Shown here: positions 17,010 to 27,354 of the stretch, one piece after another
Layout: every line of letters starts with the position of its first letter
How positions within the stretch are numbered: the first letter of the stretch is position 1
Source: Fluviispira vulneris
GTDB lineage: Bacteria; Bdellovibrionota_B; Oligoflexia; Silvanigrellales; Silvanigrellaceae
Direction of reading: 5' to 3'
Assembly: GCF_014281055.1 (NCBI RefSeq)
Contig: NZ_JACRSE010000001.1
Coordinates: 372,001 to 436,000 of the forward strand
Length of the DNA: 64,000 nt
Program-made: the position numbers and the translations under genes
The notes under the pieces: generated by a model
What the model was told of the DNA's origin: nothing
Databases searched by the model: none
What the model saw: only the letters and a program-made list of their open reading frames with translations

Positions 17010-17897
17010 ATGAGTCTTGTTTGCCCAATTCCAGTACATGATCATTTAATCGATTGTGGCTTTGCAGAGTTAGGATATTTTAAAATAATAATTTTAGGAA
17101 TTATTCAAGGCATAACTGAACTTTTACCTATAAGTAGCACAGCCCATTTAAGAGTCATTCCAGCATTTTTAGGTTGGCAAGATCCGGGGACTCCTTTTAC
17201 AGGTGCTGTTCAACTTGCCAGCTTCTTTGCAGTAATGATTTATTTCAGAAAAGAAATTGCAAAAATATTCTTTGGCACCTTATTAAGCATTAAAGAGAGG
17301 AATTTTTCATCACCTGATTTTAGATTAGGCATGGGTATCATTATCGGAACGATTCCTGTAGGTATTATGGGGCTTTTATTAAAATCAACTCTTAACTCAC
17401 CAAATTCTCCATTAAGATCATTATATGTTATTGGAGTCGCATGTATAATTATGGGAGTTTTATTTATTGTTGCAGAAAAAATTTGTAAACATAAAAGAGA
17501 TTTTAGTAAATTAACTTTTAAAGATTGTTTAATTGTTGGATTGGCTCAAGTTGCAGCACTCATTCCAGGGGTATCTCGATCAGGCTCAACTATCACTGCG
17601 GGACTATTCCTCGGATTGAAAAGAGAAACAGCTGCGGCATTTTCTTTTATTTTAGGCGTACCTGTTATAGTTGGAGCTGGGTTTAAAGAAATACATGAAA
17701 TGTATAATGCAGGAATGATTGCCCAAGGATGGAGTGTTCTTGCAGTCGGCTTAATAACTGCCTCAATAGCTGCATTTTTGGCTGTTTTTGCTTTAATGAA
17801 ATATCTGGAAAGACGATCAACCCTCATTTTTGCGTGGTATCGATTATTTCTTGGGTTTATTCTTATTGTAGGAACATATTTTGGCTTGATACATTGA
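17010..17897 (+). CDS. uppP: undecaprenyl-diphosphatase (BacA/UppP type)
   Basis: A 295-residue polytopic membrane enzyme that dephosphorylates undecaprenyl pyrophosphate to recycle the peptidoglycan lipid carrier; overproduction gives bacitracin resistance. Family motifs are GIIQGITELLPISSTAH near residues 29-45 and PGVSRSGSTI near 186-195, with about eight membrane spans. I chose ATG 17010 (GAGG upstream) over a GTG at 16944 because the family's cytoplasmic N-terminus is short. The class II DAHP synthase gene follows 39 bp later. Confidence 0.92.
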   Translation: MSLVCPIPVHDHLIDCGFAELGYFKIIILGIIQGITELLPISSTAHLRVIPAFLGWQDPGTPFTGAVQLASFFAVMIYFRKEIAKIFFGTLLSIKERNFSSPDFRLGMGIIIGTIPVGIMGLLLKSTLNSPNSPLRSLYVIGVACIIMGVLFIVAEKICKHKRDFSKLTFKDCLIVGLAQVAALIPGVSRSGSTITAGLFLGLKRETAAAFSFILGVPVIVGAGFKEIHEMYNAGMIAQGWSVLAVGLITASIAAFLAVFALMKYLERRSTLIFAWYRLFLGFILIVGTYFGLIH

Positions 17898-17936
17898 TTT
17901 TTGTTTCTTACATATACGCTTTATTAAAGGTTATAC

Positions 17937-19166
17937 ATGCAATCTGCGCAATTACAAAGCAAATACGATTCTACATGGCACCCCAATAGTTGGAAAAGTT
18001 ATGAAACAGTTCAACAACCCATCTATGAAAACAAAATTCTTTTAGAGCAGTGCCTCTTAAATTTAAAAAGCAGTGTGAATTTAGTTACTGAAGAAGAAAT
18101 AAATTCTATTCAATATTATATTCAAGAAGCAGCTAAAGGAAATGTATTTATTTTACAAGCTGGAGATTGCGCAGAAACATTTTTAGATTGCAATAAGTTT
18201 AATGTGAAAACCCGAGTTCAACATTTACAAAACTTAGCTGAAAATTTAAAAAACATTATAGATAAACCTATCGTTATTATAGGAAGAATAGCTGGTCAAT
18301 ACGCTAAGCCCCGATCACATTCTTTTGAAACAATTAATAATATTTCTCTTCCTTGTTATAGAGGCGATATTATAAATGGTTTCGACTTTAATTTAGATGC
18401 AAGAAAAGCCGATCCATTGCGCTTGATCCGGGCATATGAGTGTTCAAGATCAACATTTTCCTGGATTAAAGATCATTTAAAATTAAATTTAGAGTATAAA
18501 AATGCTTCATTTTTCTGCTCTCATGAAGCATTGCACCTAGATTATGAATCAGCATTGACCCGTTGTTCTCCAAAATCAGGAAAGTGGTTTAATTATGGAA
18601 CACATTTTCTTTGGCTTGGTGAAAGAACTAAAAATATTCATGGAGCGCATGTTGAATATCTAAGAGGAATTTCAAATCCAATCGGAATTAAAGTGGGGCC
18701 TCATACATCCCCACATGAACTTGTTTCTTTAGTTAAAATATTAAATCCAGAAAATCAGTTGGGACGCATAACTTTGATAACTCGATTTGGTGCAAATGTA
18801 GCGCATAGTATATTGCCTTCACTCCTTGATAAAATTAAATACGCTCATTTATCGGTTTCTTGGAGTTGTGATCCTATGCACGGCAATGCCGAAAAAACTC
18901 AGCATGATATAAAAACAAGATATTTTAAAAAAATATGGCAAGAACTCAATGAAACTATTGGTATTCATAAAAAATATGGATCCATTTTAACGGGTGCCCA
19001 TTTCGAAATTTCTCCGATCAACGTTACTGAATGTGTTGGTGGAACGGCAAACATCACTGAAGAGCAGCTGAAAACCAATTATTTGACATTTTGTGACCCA
19101 AGGCTTAACCGAGAACAAAGCATTGAAATAATTAATAAACTTGGTCAGCATTTGTTGCTACCCTAG
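17937..19166 (+). CDS. class II 3-deoxy-7-phosphoheptulonate synthase
   Basis: A 409-residue plant/mycobacterial-type DAHP synthase, catalysing PEP + erythrose 4-phosphate, the first shikimate step. Family landmarks include the N-terminal WHPNSWKSY, the catalytic LQAGDCAETF (metal Cys), RIAGQYAKPRS, FLWLGERT, GIKVGPHTSP, and the C-terminal metal residues in WSCDPMHGN, GAHFEIS and TFCDPRLN. It is slightly shorter than typical (about 450). An AAAGG site precedes the ATG. Later pathway genes aroA, aroC and aroB are 20 kb away in one operon. Confidence 0.95.
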   Translation: MQSAQLQSKYDSTWHPNSWKSYETVQQPIYENKILLEQCLLNLKSSVNLVTEEEINSIQYYIQEAAKGNVFILQAGDCAETFLDCNKFNVKTRVQHLQNLAENLKNIIDKPIVIIGRIAGQYAKPRSHSFETINNISLPCYRGDIINGFDFNLDARKADPLRLIRAYECSRSTFSWIKDHLKLNLEYKNASFFCSHEALHLDYESALTRCSPKSGKWFNYGTHFLWLGERTKNIHGAHVEYLRGISNPIGIKVGPHTSPHELVSLVKILNPENQLGRITLITRFGANVAHSILPSLLDKIKYAHLSVSWSCDPMHGNAEKTQHDIKTRYFKKIWQELNETIGIHKKYGSILTGAHFEISPINVTECVGGTANITEEQLKTNYLTFCDPRLNREQSIEIINKLGQHLLLP

Positions 19167-19275
19167 CTTTTTATAGCTCTCTAAATACTAATTAATATTA
19201 AAAATTATTCTCTAAAATTGACTTTAATCTATAATTATATCACAATAGTTTAAATAATTAGAGTGAGAATAAAAC

Positions 19276-20010
19276 ATGCGTATAATTTTAATTATTTTCT
19301 TACTTTTATATAATCAAATATCTTCATCAGAAGAAAAAAAGACATTGAGGATTGGTTTTTTTAATAATAGACCTTTTACTTATTTAGACGGAAAAACCGG
19401 AAAAGAAACTGGCATTATAATAGATCTTTTAAGAAAAAAAATACTTAAATTCGATAAATATAATTTGAGTTTTCAACAATATCCACTTTCGCGTGTGTTA
19501 AAAGAAGTGAGTTTAGGAAATTTAGATATTGTGGCAATTTTAGGAAAAAATCCAGAAAGAGAAAAATTAATCGATTTTAGTATAAATCCTATTTACACAA
19601 CTGATAATTATGCAATGGTTTTAAAAACTTCAAAATTAAATAATATAACTTCAGTAGCAGATTTAAAAGATGAAACTATTGGTATTGTCCAAAATAGTGC
19701 TTACTGTGAATTTATTACAACAAATAAAAAATTATTGAGGATAGACGAAACCGCTAATGAAAATTTCATTCCAATCCTTGTCAATAAGCTAATCCACAAA
19801 AGGATCACTGTCGCTTATGCTTTTTTACCTGAAGCCCTTTATTTTGAAGCAAAGAGTATGGGTTTTATTTCATCAATAAAGATGGTAAAAGTACCGAGTA
19901 AAAAAGTAAGCGTGTATATGGCTTTTGCAAAAAATTTTAATAAGAAAATGAAATATGAGATTGAAGAAAATTTAAGGAAATACCATATAGAGCAGGTTGA
20001 GATGAATTGA
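19276..20010 (+). CDS. periplasmic solute-binding protein, family 3-like
   Basis: A 244-residue exported protein with a short signal peptide (MRIILIIFLLLYNQISS), a first lobe IGFFNNRPFTYLDGKTGKE, the YPLSRVLKEVSLGNLDIV stretch, and EKLIDFS/NYAMVL segments typical of SBP_bac_3 proteins. No transporter partner is adjacent. It is similar in layout to the protein at 8.2 kb, suggesting an expanded family of orphan binding proteins or signalling receptors. Ligand unknown. Confidence 0.72.
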   Translation: MRIILIIFLLLYNQISSSEEKKTLRIGFFNNRPFTYLDGKTGKETGIIIDLLRKKILKFDKYNLSFQQYPLSRVLKEVSLGNLDIVAILGKNPEREKLIDFSINPIYTTDNYAMVLKTSKLNNITSVADLKDETIGIVQNSAYCEFITTNKKLLRIDETANENFIPILVNKLIHKRITVAYAFLPEALYFEAKSMGFISSIKMVKVPSKKVSVYMAFAKNFNKKMKYEIEENLRKYHIEQVEMN

Positions 20011-20019
20011 AAAATTATT

Positions 20020-21618
20020 TTACTTTGACATTTGCCGATAAATTGTATCGGCAATCCTTAAACTCAACGCAGCGATAGTACCGGTTGGATTAACACATGC
20101 AGATGAAGGCATGACACTGCTCGATGCAATATACAGATTCTTATTTTCATGAGTTCGACAATCTTTATTGACGACAGAATCTTTATCTGAGCTTCCCATT
20201 ATTGTTGTCCCCATAATATGATTATTGGGGTCAAAGCCTTTGGCTTTTGTAATTTCCTCAGCTCCAAGCATTTTCGCAATTTCATTCATTTTAATAATAG
20301 TATCTTCTCCACTTTTCTTTACATAATCCTCTATCGAATAATGAATAAGAGGCCTTTTAATACCAATTGCATCTAGTTTATTACTCACTGTAACTCTATT
20401 ATTAAAATCAGGAAGCTGTTCGTGAAAACTTCCTATGCCAAAAGTTCGAATTGCTCTATATTTGAATTTTTCTTTGAGTTCATTGCCAGAATAACCCTGC
20501 TCAATGAGCGAATCTGAAATTTCTTTAAAATTCACTTGTGTGCCAAAATGAATTTTCTTTGAAGCCATTTTTTTTCGCAGGTTTCCATCTCTATATTCTA
20601 AAATTGCTGATAGTTCTACAGGGCCTCTTCCACCATAAATAGGTTCTTTTAAAGTAACAGTTCTATTTATACCTGGATGATCCATTAGAAAACGTCCAAC
20701 GAGATCATTTCTATTGGCAACACCGTGAGGATTTTTTTCAGAAGTAGAAAGTAACAATAATTTTGGGGTTTCTATACCATTTGCTGCCAAAACGAAATAT
20801 TTCCCTTTTACTATTTTCTTTTGTCCATTTGGTGTTTTAATATAGACAGCTGTTACTGTTTTGTTACTATCTGTCTCGATAAAATATGCGACAGAGTTTT
20901 CCATAAGTCTTACACCATTTTTTTCAGCTTTTTCTACATGAACAATTGCACTATACTGCGCACCGATTGGGCAAATTGGCATACAATTATTGTTGCCACA
21001 GCAAGGTGGGCGTTGGTCATATTCGATGCTATTTTTTGCAAGAGGTTCTAAAATGACTTTATATTTTGGTGCAAGTTTTTTTTCTATATAAGAATCCATA
21101 TATGTAAAAGCTAGACCCTTCATTGGATAATCCGCTTTACGGGGTGAGCCTAAATCATCATTACCAGAAACTCCCAATTCTTTTTCCATTAACTCATAAA
21201 ATGGTTCAAGTTCATTGTACTCCAATGGCCAATCTCGACCTATTCCATATAAAGATTTAATTTTGAAGTCATTTGGTAGGAGTCTCCATGTACAGCCTGC
21301 CCAATGCCATGTTGTTCCGCCTACGACACGCATATATTGGGTATTGTATCTATTTGCTCCTTTTTCAATAATGTAACCTTCTGGATGGCTTGGATTTGGA
21401 TGTGGAGCATGCATAGCCATCGGATAAGGTTCCATATAATTGTGTGAATCGATTGACTTATAAAAGTTATTTACAATCGCCTGACGCGCTATTTTTGGAC
21501 CAGCTTCAAGCATTATAATATTTTTTATTCCCTTTCTTGAAAGCTCATAGGCTGCCAACGCTCCAGCCACTCCTGAACCAACAACAACAACATCAGCAGA
21601 TATAGTTTCGATGCTCAT
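20020..21618 (-). CDS. GMC-family FAD oxidoreductase (gluconate/sugar dehydrogenase large subunit-like)
   Basis: A 532-residue flavoprotein of the glucose-methanol-choline family. The FAD dinucleotide motif GSGVAGALAAYELSRKG begins at about residue 14; GGTTWHWAGCTWR and the C-terminal NPTGTIAALSLRIAD region are also characteristic. A Cys-rich patch PPCCGNNNCMPICPIGAQ is shared with membrane-bound gluconate/sorbitol dehydrogenase large subunits. The ATG at 21618 is preferred to a TTG two codons upstream. The partner small subunit is encoded just upstream (51 bp gap), and the Tat signal there would carry the folded complex to the periplasm. A cytochrome c subunit is not present here. Confidence 0.85.
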   Translation of the reverse strand: MSIETISADVVVVGSGVAGALAAYELSRKGIKNIIMLEAGPKIARQAIVNNFYKSIDSHNYMEPYPMAMHAPHPNPSHPEGYIIEKGANRYNTQYMRVVGGTTWHWAGCTWRLLPNDFKIKSLYGIGRDWPLEYNELEPFYELMEKELGVSGNDDLGSPRKADYPMKGLAFTYMDSYIEKKLAPKYKVILEPLAKNSIEYDQRPPCCGNNNCMPICPIGAQYSAIVHVEKAEKNGVRLMENSVAYFIETDSNKTVTAVYIKTPNGQKKIVKGKYFVLAANGIETPKLLLLSTSEKNPHGVANRNDLVGRFLMDHPGINRTVTLKEPIYGGRGPVELSAILEYRDGNLRKKMASKKIHFGTQVNFKEISDSLIEQGYSGNELKEKFKYRAIRTFGIGSFHEQLPDFNNRVTVSNKLDAIGIKRPLIHYSIEDYVKKSGEDTIIKMNEIAKMLGAEEITKAKGFDPNNHIMGTTIMGSSDKDSVVNKDCRTHENKNLYIASSSVMPSSACVNPTGTIAALSLRIADTIYRQMSK

Positions 21619-21668
21619 ATACAATTCTCACTTTGATTAAGAGTTCATTTTTTATGCATGTTGTATTT

Positions 21669-22202
21669 TTAAACATTAGGTTTTTCAGACCAGTAATTTG
21701 TTTGACCACCACAGATACCTGGAGTCGGAGCAAGGCCTGCCATCAAACGAAACATATAAGAATCAAAATAAGTAAAACGCATAGCAGATTTACCAATTTT
21801 AAGAACACCTGAATACCAAGCTTTCATAATATTTGAGTAAGTCATCAGTATTTTTTTATTACTTAATAAATATTTTTTAAAAGATTGATTATCTAAAGGT
21901 GAATGACTGCGTATATATTCATAAAGTAAATATATTTCTGCCTTGTATTTTTTTAAAAATAAATATATTTTTTTAGACATTTCAATATCTAAAGAGTCTT
22001 CATGCATGAGAAGTTTTGACAAAAGCAAAAACTCAGTATCACTTAAATGTGCTCGTTTTTGCCCATAATCTTTTGGTTGACTTAATGTAAACTGTGATTC
22101 TGCCCAGGCAATTTTATTTATGAAGAGAGCGCTTGCTGCTATACCACCGATGAGAAAAAATTTGCGTCGACTCAAATCCCTGTTGACTATTTTAGTAACC
22201 AT
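21669..22202 (-). CDS. gluconate 2-dehydrogenase subunit 3-like protein (Tat exported)
   Basis: A 177-residue small subunit with a twin-arginine signal (LSRRKFFLIGG, then a hydrophobic stretch to WAES). The mature part resembles the gluconate 2-dehydrogenase gamma/subunit 3 family, including a C-terminal tract GLAPTPGICGGQTNYW typical of sugar/alcohol dehydrogenase small subunits. AGAGG precedes the ATG. It is the promoter-proximal gene of a two-gene unit with the GMC oxidoreductase and would piggyback it through Tat. Confidence 0.8.
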   Translation of the reverse strand: MVTKIVNRDLSRRKFFLIGGIAASALFINKIAWAESQFTLSQPKDYGQKRAHLSDTEFLLLSKLLMHEDSLDIEMSKKIYLFLKKYKAEIYLLYEYIRSHSPLDNQSFKKYLLSNKKILMTYSNIMKAWYSGVLKIGKSAMRFTYFDSYMFRLMAGLAPTPGICGGQTNYWSEKPNV

Positions 22203-22555
22203 ACTAACCTCTTTTGCATAAGAGTTTCTTTAATATATTACTGAATAATATTTAAAAATTGCATTATTAACAAAGTCTTTTTAAAAATTGTCAAATATTT
22301 GTCAATGCTATTCTAACAAATTGATAAAAATAAAGATTTAATATTTTTTTTTAATTATATAAATTTATAGATATAATAATTTACAAATTAACTTTACAAG
22401 ATCACTTTTTTTTAATAAAAATTTAGTCTAGTGACTGAATAATATTTTCTTATCCAGTTTAAATGAGCATTAATTTATCTAATTAAATATCAATCAAAAA
22501 ACACAAAATTAATTCATTATTTAAATTAAATAACAACTTAAGATGTGAGAAAAAA
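22203..22555. other. intergenic spacer between divergent genes
   Basis: This 353-bp, strongly AT-rich spacer separates the reverse-strand dehydrogenase unit from the first phytochrome gene. It must hold promoters for both. I see no gene, long inverted repeat or recognised regulator site in it. Confidence 0.6.
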
Positions 22556-24682
22556 ATGAAAGAAAATATATTTCAAAATTGTGAAAATTTGCATGTAAAT
22601 TATACAAATATAATTCAATCAGAAGGAATTTTTCTTGGGATTGATTTAAAAAATTTTACTATATTATACTCATCCAAGAACTTTTCAAATATTTTTAATT
22701 ATGAAATACTAGGAAAATCAATTGATTTTCTATTTACACAATTTTCAATTGTGAAAATTACAAATTTTGTCTCACGTATAGTAAGAAAAGAAGTAAAACC
22801 AAGAATTATCTCGTTTCTTCAGATAAAATACTTTAATTGCCTATATGATATTCCTTGTGCAATTTATTTCTCAAATTCTGTTATATGTATAGAGTTCCAG
22901 AGTAAATTTGATTCTTATAAAAATAATTTTGATGAAATCTATTACGAGGAGATTTTGCAATATATCAAATCATTCACAGGAAATGTAAACAATTTATCTC
23001 AAACTATATGCAAATATATGGCAGAAGTATTGAATTTTGATCGTTCATATTTATGTGAATTTTTGCAAGATGATCATGGTTTCGTAAGAGCATGTTTTCA
23101 AAATGAAGAGTTAGATTCCTTACTTCATCACCACTTTCCTGCTTCTGATTTACCTTTAATTGTAAGAAGTATTTATATAAAAAATAAGTTCAGATTGATA
23201 ACAGACATTGATTATATTAAAGTTCCAATAGACGGTTGTACAGACAATCTGGATTTAACTCATTCTTTTTTTAGAGATATTGGAAAAAGTCATTTAACTT
23301 ATTTAAAAAATATGGGACTTAAATCGGCAGCATCTTTCTCTATCGTTTTAGATGGAAAATTATACGGAATTTTTGGATGTCATTCAAAATATATAAACTA
23401 CACATCCTTAGATATATTATCAAAAATTCAGGTATTAATAGATGAATTTTCTCGAAAAATATTACTTTATAAATATAGAAAATCAAAAAAAATTAAGAAC
23501 TTAGGAAATTCAAAAATAAATAATTTTATTAAAGTATATGAAAAATCTGATTGCAATCTCGAAAACATTCCTTATGATGAATTTGAAGAATTAAAAGATA
23601 TATTTGAAGCAAAAAATTTCTTTTATAGATATAATAACAAATTTGAAAAAAACTTGTCTGTGCCGTACGAATTTGCAGAAAAAATACTTAGTTGTTTAAG
23701 CAAATATGTTCGAAATAATTTAATTTTAATTGATAAAATTATAGATCTAGATCCTACTTTTGAGCAGTGGGGAAAAAAAGTAGCCTCTGGTCTAATTGTA
23801 ATAAAGTTAAATGAGGACTTTTCATCATTTATTGTTTTTTTACGACCTGAGTACATCCAAACAATAAAATGGAGTGGAAAACCGAATAGTTACATTTTAG
23901 AAAAAGATGGAACATTAAATCCAAGAAGCTCCTTTGCCACTTGGTATCAAGATACATATTGTCGATCGAAACCATGGTCTTCTACAGATTATGATTTAGG
24001 ATTAGAATTGCAGACAAAACTGATATCTATTCGGTCAAACTATCTACTAAAATCACAACTATTAAATAGATACTTAAGTAGAAAAATATTGCAAAAAGAT
24101 TTACTAATATCTAAAAATCACTTATGTTTAAAAAATTGTTTTTTAAACGTAAACTCAATTTTTACATGGAGTCAATATAAATACAATCCATGGAAAGTAA
24201 ATCAGACTAACAATAATGCTCAATTTCAAAGCTTTATTTTAGAAAAAGAAGATCTCAAAGAGTTCTTATTAAATTTAACAGACAAAATAGTAAATTATAT
24301 AAGAGAAAGTTTTTTCGAAAATATTACAATAAATTTTGAAATATCAGAAAATTCATTATTGCCAATAAGTCAAAGCATAACATTCGGCCTTATTATTCAA
24401 GAGTTTATTCATTTATCTAATAAGCATTCCCTCGTTATTAAAGAAAATAGAATTATTTCAATTCAATGGCAAGAGAATTCAAATAACACAACTATTACTC
24501 TGCATGATAATAGCGATTTTTTTAATCAGTTTAAAAATGCATCTTCAGATATCGACTTAATAAGATTTTTAATTTCTCAGCTGAATGGTGTGGGAAGCTG
24601 GGAGAAAAATAATGGTGTTTCTTTAAAAATTCTATTGCAAAGAAAAATCCTAAATGCAAAAACGAATCTTTCCTTAAATTAA
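22556..24682 (+). CDS. bacteriophytochrome-type photoreceptor with degenerate kinase domain (copy 1)
   Basis: A 708-residue PAS-GAF-PHY protein. Cys9 (FQNCENL), followed by an IIQSEGIFLGID stretch, corresponds to the bilin-attachment Cys and PAS start of bacteriophytochromes. The GAF domain has PASDLP (195-200), SHLTYLKNMG and DGKLYGIFGCHS. The PHY domain has LRPEYIQTIKWSG and the tongue motif NPRSSF. The C-terminus resembles an HWE/HisKA_2-type kinase end but is degraded: the His of the H-box is displaced (NHLCLKN), the N-box lacks its first Asn and the glycine box is poor. It is probably catalytically dead and signals by contact. Tandem paralogue at 25.2 kb; no heme oxygenase gene is in the window. 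Confidence 0.85.
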   Translation: MKENIFQNCENLHVNYTNIIQSEGIFLGIDLKNFTILYSSKNFSNIFNYEILGKSIDFLFTQFSIVKITNFVSRIVRKEVKPRIISFLQIKYFNCLYDIPCAIYFSNSVICIEFQSKFDSYKNNFDEIYYEEILQYIKSFTGNVNNLSQTICKYMAEVLNFDRSYLCEFLQDDHGFVRACFQNEELDSLLHHHFPASDLPLIVRSIYIKNKFRLITDIDYIKVPIDGCTDNLDLTHSFFRDIGKSHLTYLKNMGLKSAASFSIVLDGKLYGIFGCHSKYINYTSLDILSKIQVLIDEFSRKILLYKYRKSKKIKNLGNSKINNFIKVYEKSDCNLENIPYDEFEELKDIFEAKNFFYRYNNKFEKNLSVPYEFAEKILSCLSKYVRNNLILIDKIIDLDPTFEQWGKKVASGLIVIKLNEDFSSFIVFLRPEYIQTIKWSGKPNSYILEKDGTLNPRSSFATWYQDTYCRSKPWSSTDYDLGLELQTKLISIRSNYLLKSQLLNRYLSRKILQKDLLISKNHLCLKNCFLNVNSIFTWSQYKYNPWKVNQTNNNAQFQSFILEKEDLKEFLLNLTDKIVNYIRESFFENITINFEISENSLLPISQSITFGLIIQEFIHLSNKHSLVIKENRIISIQWQENSNNTTITLHDNSDFFNQFKNASSDIDLIRFLISQLNGVGSWEKNNGVSLKILLQRKILNAKTNLSLN

Positions 24683-25209
24683 GAATCTACGACTCATTTT
24701 TTACTCTATTTAATCGTTGTCATAAGGCGCAAACTTCTTTTTTTATAAGAACAAAATTTTTTATTTTTTGCAAAAATTAAATTATAATAAATTCTTTCTT
24801 TAGAAGTCAGTATCAAGCAAAGATTTCTAAGTTACACTTCTGCTTCATATTTTAAAAGTCATAGAGACAATATAAAAAATGAGTTTCTATCATATTTTCT
24901 TGAATATTATTTAAAAATTGAATTCTTAAGTAAGTTTTCTATGCATTTAAATACATTTATTAAAAATAATAAGAGGATGAAATAATAGATTTTTAATAAA
25001 AATTATATTATATTAACAATTAAAGTTAATAATTAAATCCTAATTTCCTTGACAAATACTATTTTATTAACATAACCTACAAATTATTATAATATGTTCT
25101 TATTATTATAATTATCATAGAAAATACAATCTAATTCAATATTAAATCATCTTTAATGAAGATAACGATATAAGTCATCTAAAAATATGTATAATCAAAG
25201 GATTAAAAA
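24683..25209. other. spacer between tandem phytochrome genes
   Basis: This 527-bp, very AT-rich spacer has no convincing reading frame or RNA gene. Its length suggests that the second phytochrome has its own promoter and is not simply cotranscribed with the first. Confidence 0.6.
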
Positions 25210-27339
25210 ATGCAGCAAGCAGAAATATTTCAAAATTGTGAAAATTTAAATGTTAACTATACAAATATGATTCAATCGGAAGGAATTTTTCTTGGTATCG
25301 ATTTGAAAAGTTTTAAGACCATTTATGCTTCTACAAATTTTCCAAGGATTTTCAATTATGAAATTTATCGAAATTCAATAGATCTTCTTTTTACTCAAAT
25401 TTCACTCATAAAAATTACAAACTTTATTGCTCGAATAGATAAAAAAGAAGTTAAGCCAAGAATTATATCGTTTCTTCAGATTAAATATTTTAATTGTCTT
25501 TACGATATTCCATGTGCAATATATATCTCAAATTCTGTCTTATGTATAGAGTTTCAAAGTAAATTCGATTCTTATAAAAATAATTTTGATGAAATTTATT
25601 ATGAAGATACGCTCCAATATATTAAATCATATTCAGGAAATATTCATAAAATATCGCATTATATTTGTAAATATATCTCTGAAGTTTTGAACTTTGAAAG
25701 AGCTTACTTATGTGAATTTTTACAAGATAACCATGGCTATGTTAGTGCAAGTTTTCAAAATGGAGAATTAGAATCTTTGCTTCACCACCATTTCCCTGCA
25801 TCCGATTTACCATTAACTGTTCGAAATATTTATATGAAGAATAAGTTCAGATTAATTTCAAACATAGATTATTTTCAAGTCCCTATTGAAGGATGTAAAG
25901 AAAATATTGATTTAACACTTTCTTTTTTCAGAGATATCGGAAAAAGTCATTTAACTTATTTAAAAAATATGGAACTGAAATCATCTGCATCTTTTTCAAT
26001 CGTATTAGATGGTAAACTTTATGGTATTTTTGGATGCCATTCGAAAACAAAAAATTATACTTCTGTGGAAATTCTGTCAAAAATTCAAGTTTTAATTGAT
26101 GAATTCTCTCGAAAAATATTGCTTTTTAGATATAGAAAGTCAAAAAAAACAAAGAGTTTAGGAAATGCGAAAATTAATAATTTTATTAAAGAGTATGAAA
26201 ATGCAGAGTGCAACTTAGAAAAAATCCCAAATGATAAGTTTGAAGAATTAAAAGAAACTTTTGATGCAAAAAGTTTCTTTTATAGATATAATAATAAATT
26301 CGAAAAAAATATATCAGTTCCTTATGAGTTTGCTGAAAAAATACTTGGTTATTTAAATAATTATGTCAGAAACGATTTAATTTTAATTGATAAACTTATT
26401 GACTTAGACCCTATTTTTGAGCAGTGGTCTAAAGAAGTCGCAGCTGGTATTATTGTTATAAAATTAAACGAAGATTTTTCATCATTTATCGTCTTTTTAA
26501 GGCCTGAGTATATTCAGACTATCAAGTGGAGTGGAAATCCTAATAGTTATAATTTAGAAAAAGATGGAACTTTGAATCCAAGAAGCTCATTTGCCACTTG
26601 GTATCAAGAAACGTATTGCAAGTCAAAGCCATGGTCCTCCATAGATTTTGATTTGGGCTTGGAACTGCAAACTAAACTCATTTCTTTACGTTCAAACTAC
26701 TTGGCAAAATCTCAGCTCATAAATAGGTATCTAAATCGAAAAATTATACAAAAAGATATACTATTAACTAGAAATCAATTATGTTTGAAAAATATCTTTT
26801 TAGTTGTGAATTCTACTTTTACTTGGAGTCGATCAAAATATTTAACATTAGAAAAAAATTCACAAATTGACAATCAATTATTTCAAGGTTTTATTTTGGA
26901 AAAAGTAGATATTATAAATTTTCTTATTAATTTATCTGAAAATATATCTTACAATATAAAAGAAAGTTTTTTCGAAAATATTAATTTTAATTTAGATATT
27001 TCTGAAAAATCAATTCTTCCAATAAATCAAATTTTCACCATAGCACTTATTATTCTTGAATTTATCCATTTATTAAACAAACATTCTTTAATTGTTAATG
27101 AAAATCGAATTATTTCAATTAAATGGCAAGAAAATGCCAGCTACACACTCATCACATTGCATGACAATAGTGATTTCTTCAATCAATTTAATAATGCATC
27201 GTCAGATATTGATTTAATAAAATTTTTAATCAACCAGCTGAATGGAGAAGCCTCTTGGGAAAAAAACAAAGGTGTTGTTTTAAAAATTATTTTACAAAGA
27301 AAATGTCTTAATATTAAAAAAAATCTAGCATTAAATTAA
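25210..27339 (+). CDS. bacteriophytochrome-type photoreceptor with degenerate kinase domain (copy 2)
   Basis: A 709-residue paralogue of the preceding protein, collinear over the full length and visibly similar throughout. Bilin Cys is Cys10; PASDLP begins at Pro196; SHLTYLKNM, GCHSK, the PHY WSGNPNS and NPRSSF motifs are kept. At the former H-box it reads NQLCLKN, so no histidine remains at all, and the ATP-binding boxes are as poor as in copy 1. A good AAAGGA ribosome site precedes the ATG. Divergence is highest in the PAS start and C-terminal region, suggesting different spectral tuning or partners after duplication. Confidence 0.85.
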   Translation: MQQAEIFQNCENLNVNYTNMIQSEGIFLGIDLKSFKTIYASTNFPRIFNYEIYRNSIDLLFTQISLIKITNFIARIDKKEVKPRIISFLQIKYFNCLYDIPCAIYISNSVLCIEFQSKFDSYKNNFDEIYYEDTLQYIKSYSGNIHKISHYICKYISEVLNFERAYLCEFLQDNHGYVSASFQNGELESLLHHHFPASDLPLTVRNIYMKNKFRLISNIDYFQVPIEGCKENIDLTLSFFRDIGKSHLTYLKNMELKSSASFSIVLDGKLYGIFGCHSKTKNYTSVEILSKIQVLIDEFSRKILLFRYRKSKKTKSLGNAKINNFIKEYENAECNLEKIPNDKFEELKETFDAKSFFYRYNNKFEKNISVPYEFAEKILGYLNNYVRNDLILIDKLIDLDPIFEQWSKEVAAGIIVIKLNEDFSSFIVFLRPEYIQTIKWSGNPNSYNLEKDGTLNPRSSFATWYQETYCKSKPWSSIDFDLGLELQTKLISLRSNYLAKSQLINRYLNRKIIQKDILLTRNQLCLKNIFLVVNSTFTWSRSKYLTLEKNSQIDNQLFQGFILEKVDIINFLINLSENISYNIKESFFENINFNLDISEKSILPINQIFTIALIILEFIHLLNKHSLIVNENRIISIKWQENASYTLITLHDNSDFFNQFNNASSDIDLIKFLINQLNGEASWEKNKGVVLKIILQRKCLNIKKNLALN

Positions 27340-27354
27340 AAGAGATCATATTTT

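Noticed and set aside
24683-25209. CRISPR array or gene in the phytochrome spacer
   Set aside because: No regularly spaced repeats are present there or elsewhere in the window, and no frame has coding character.
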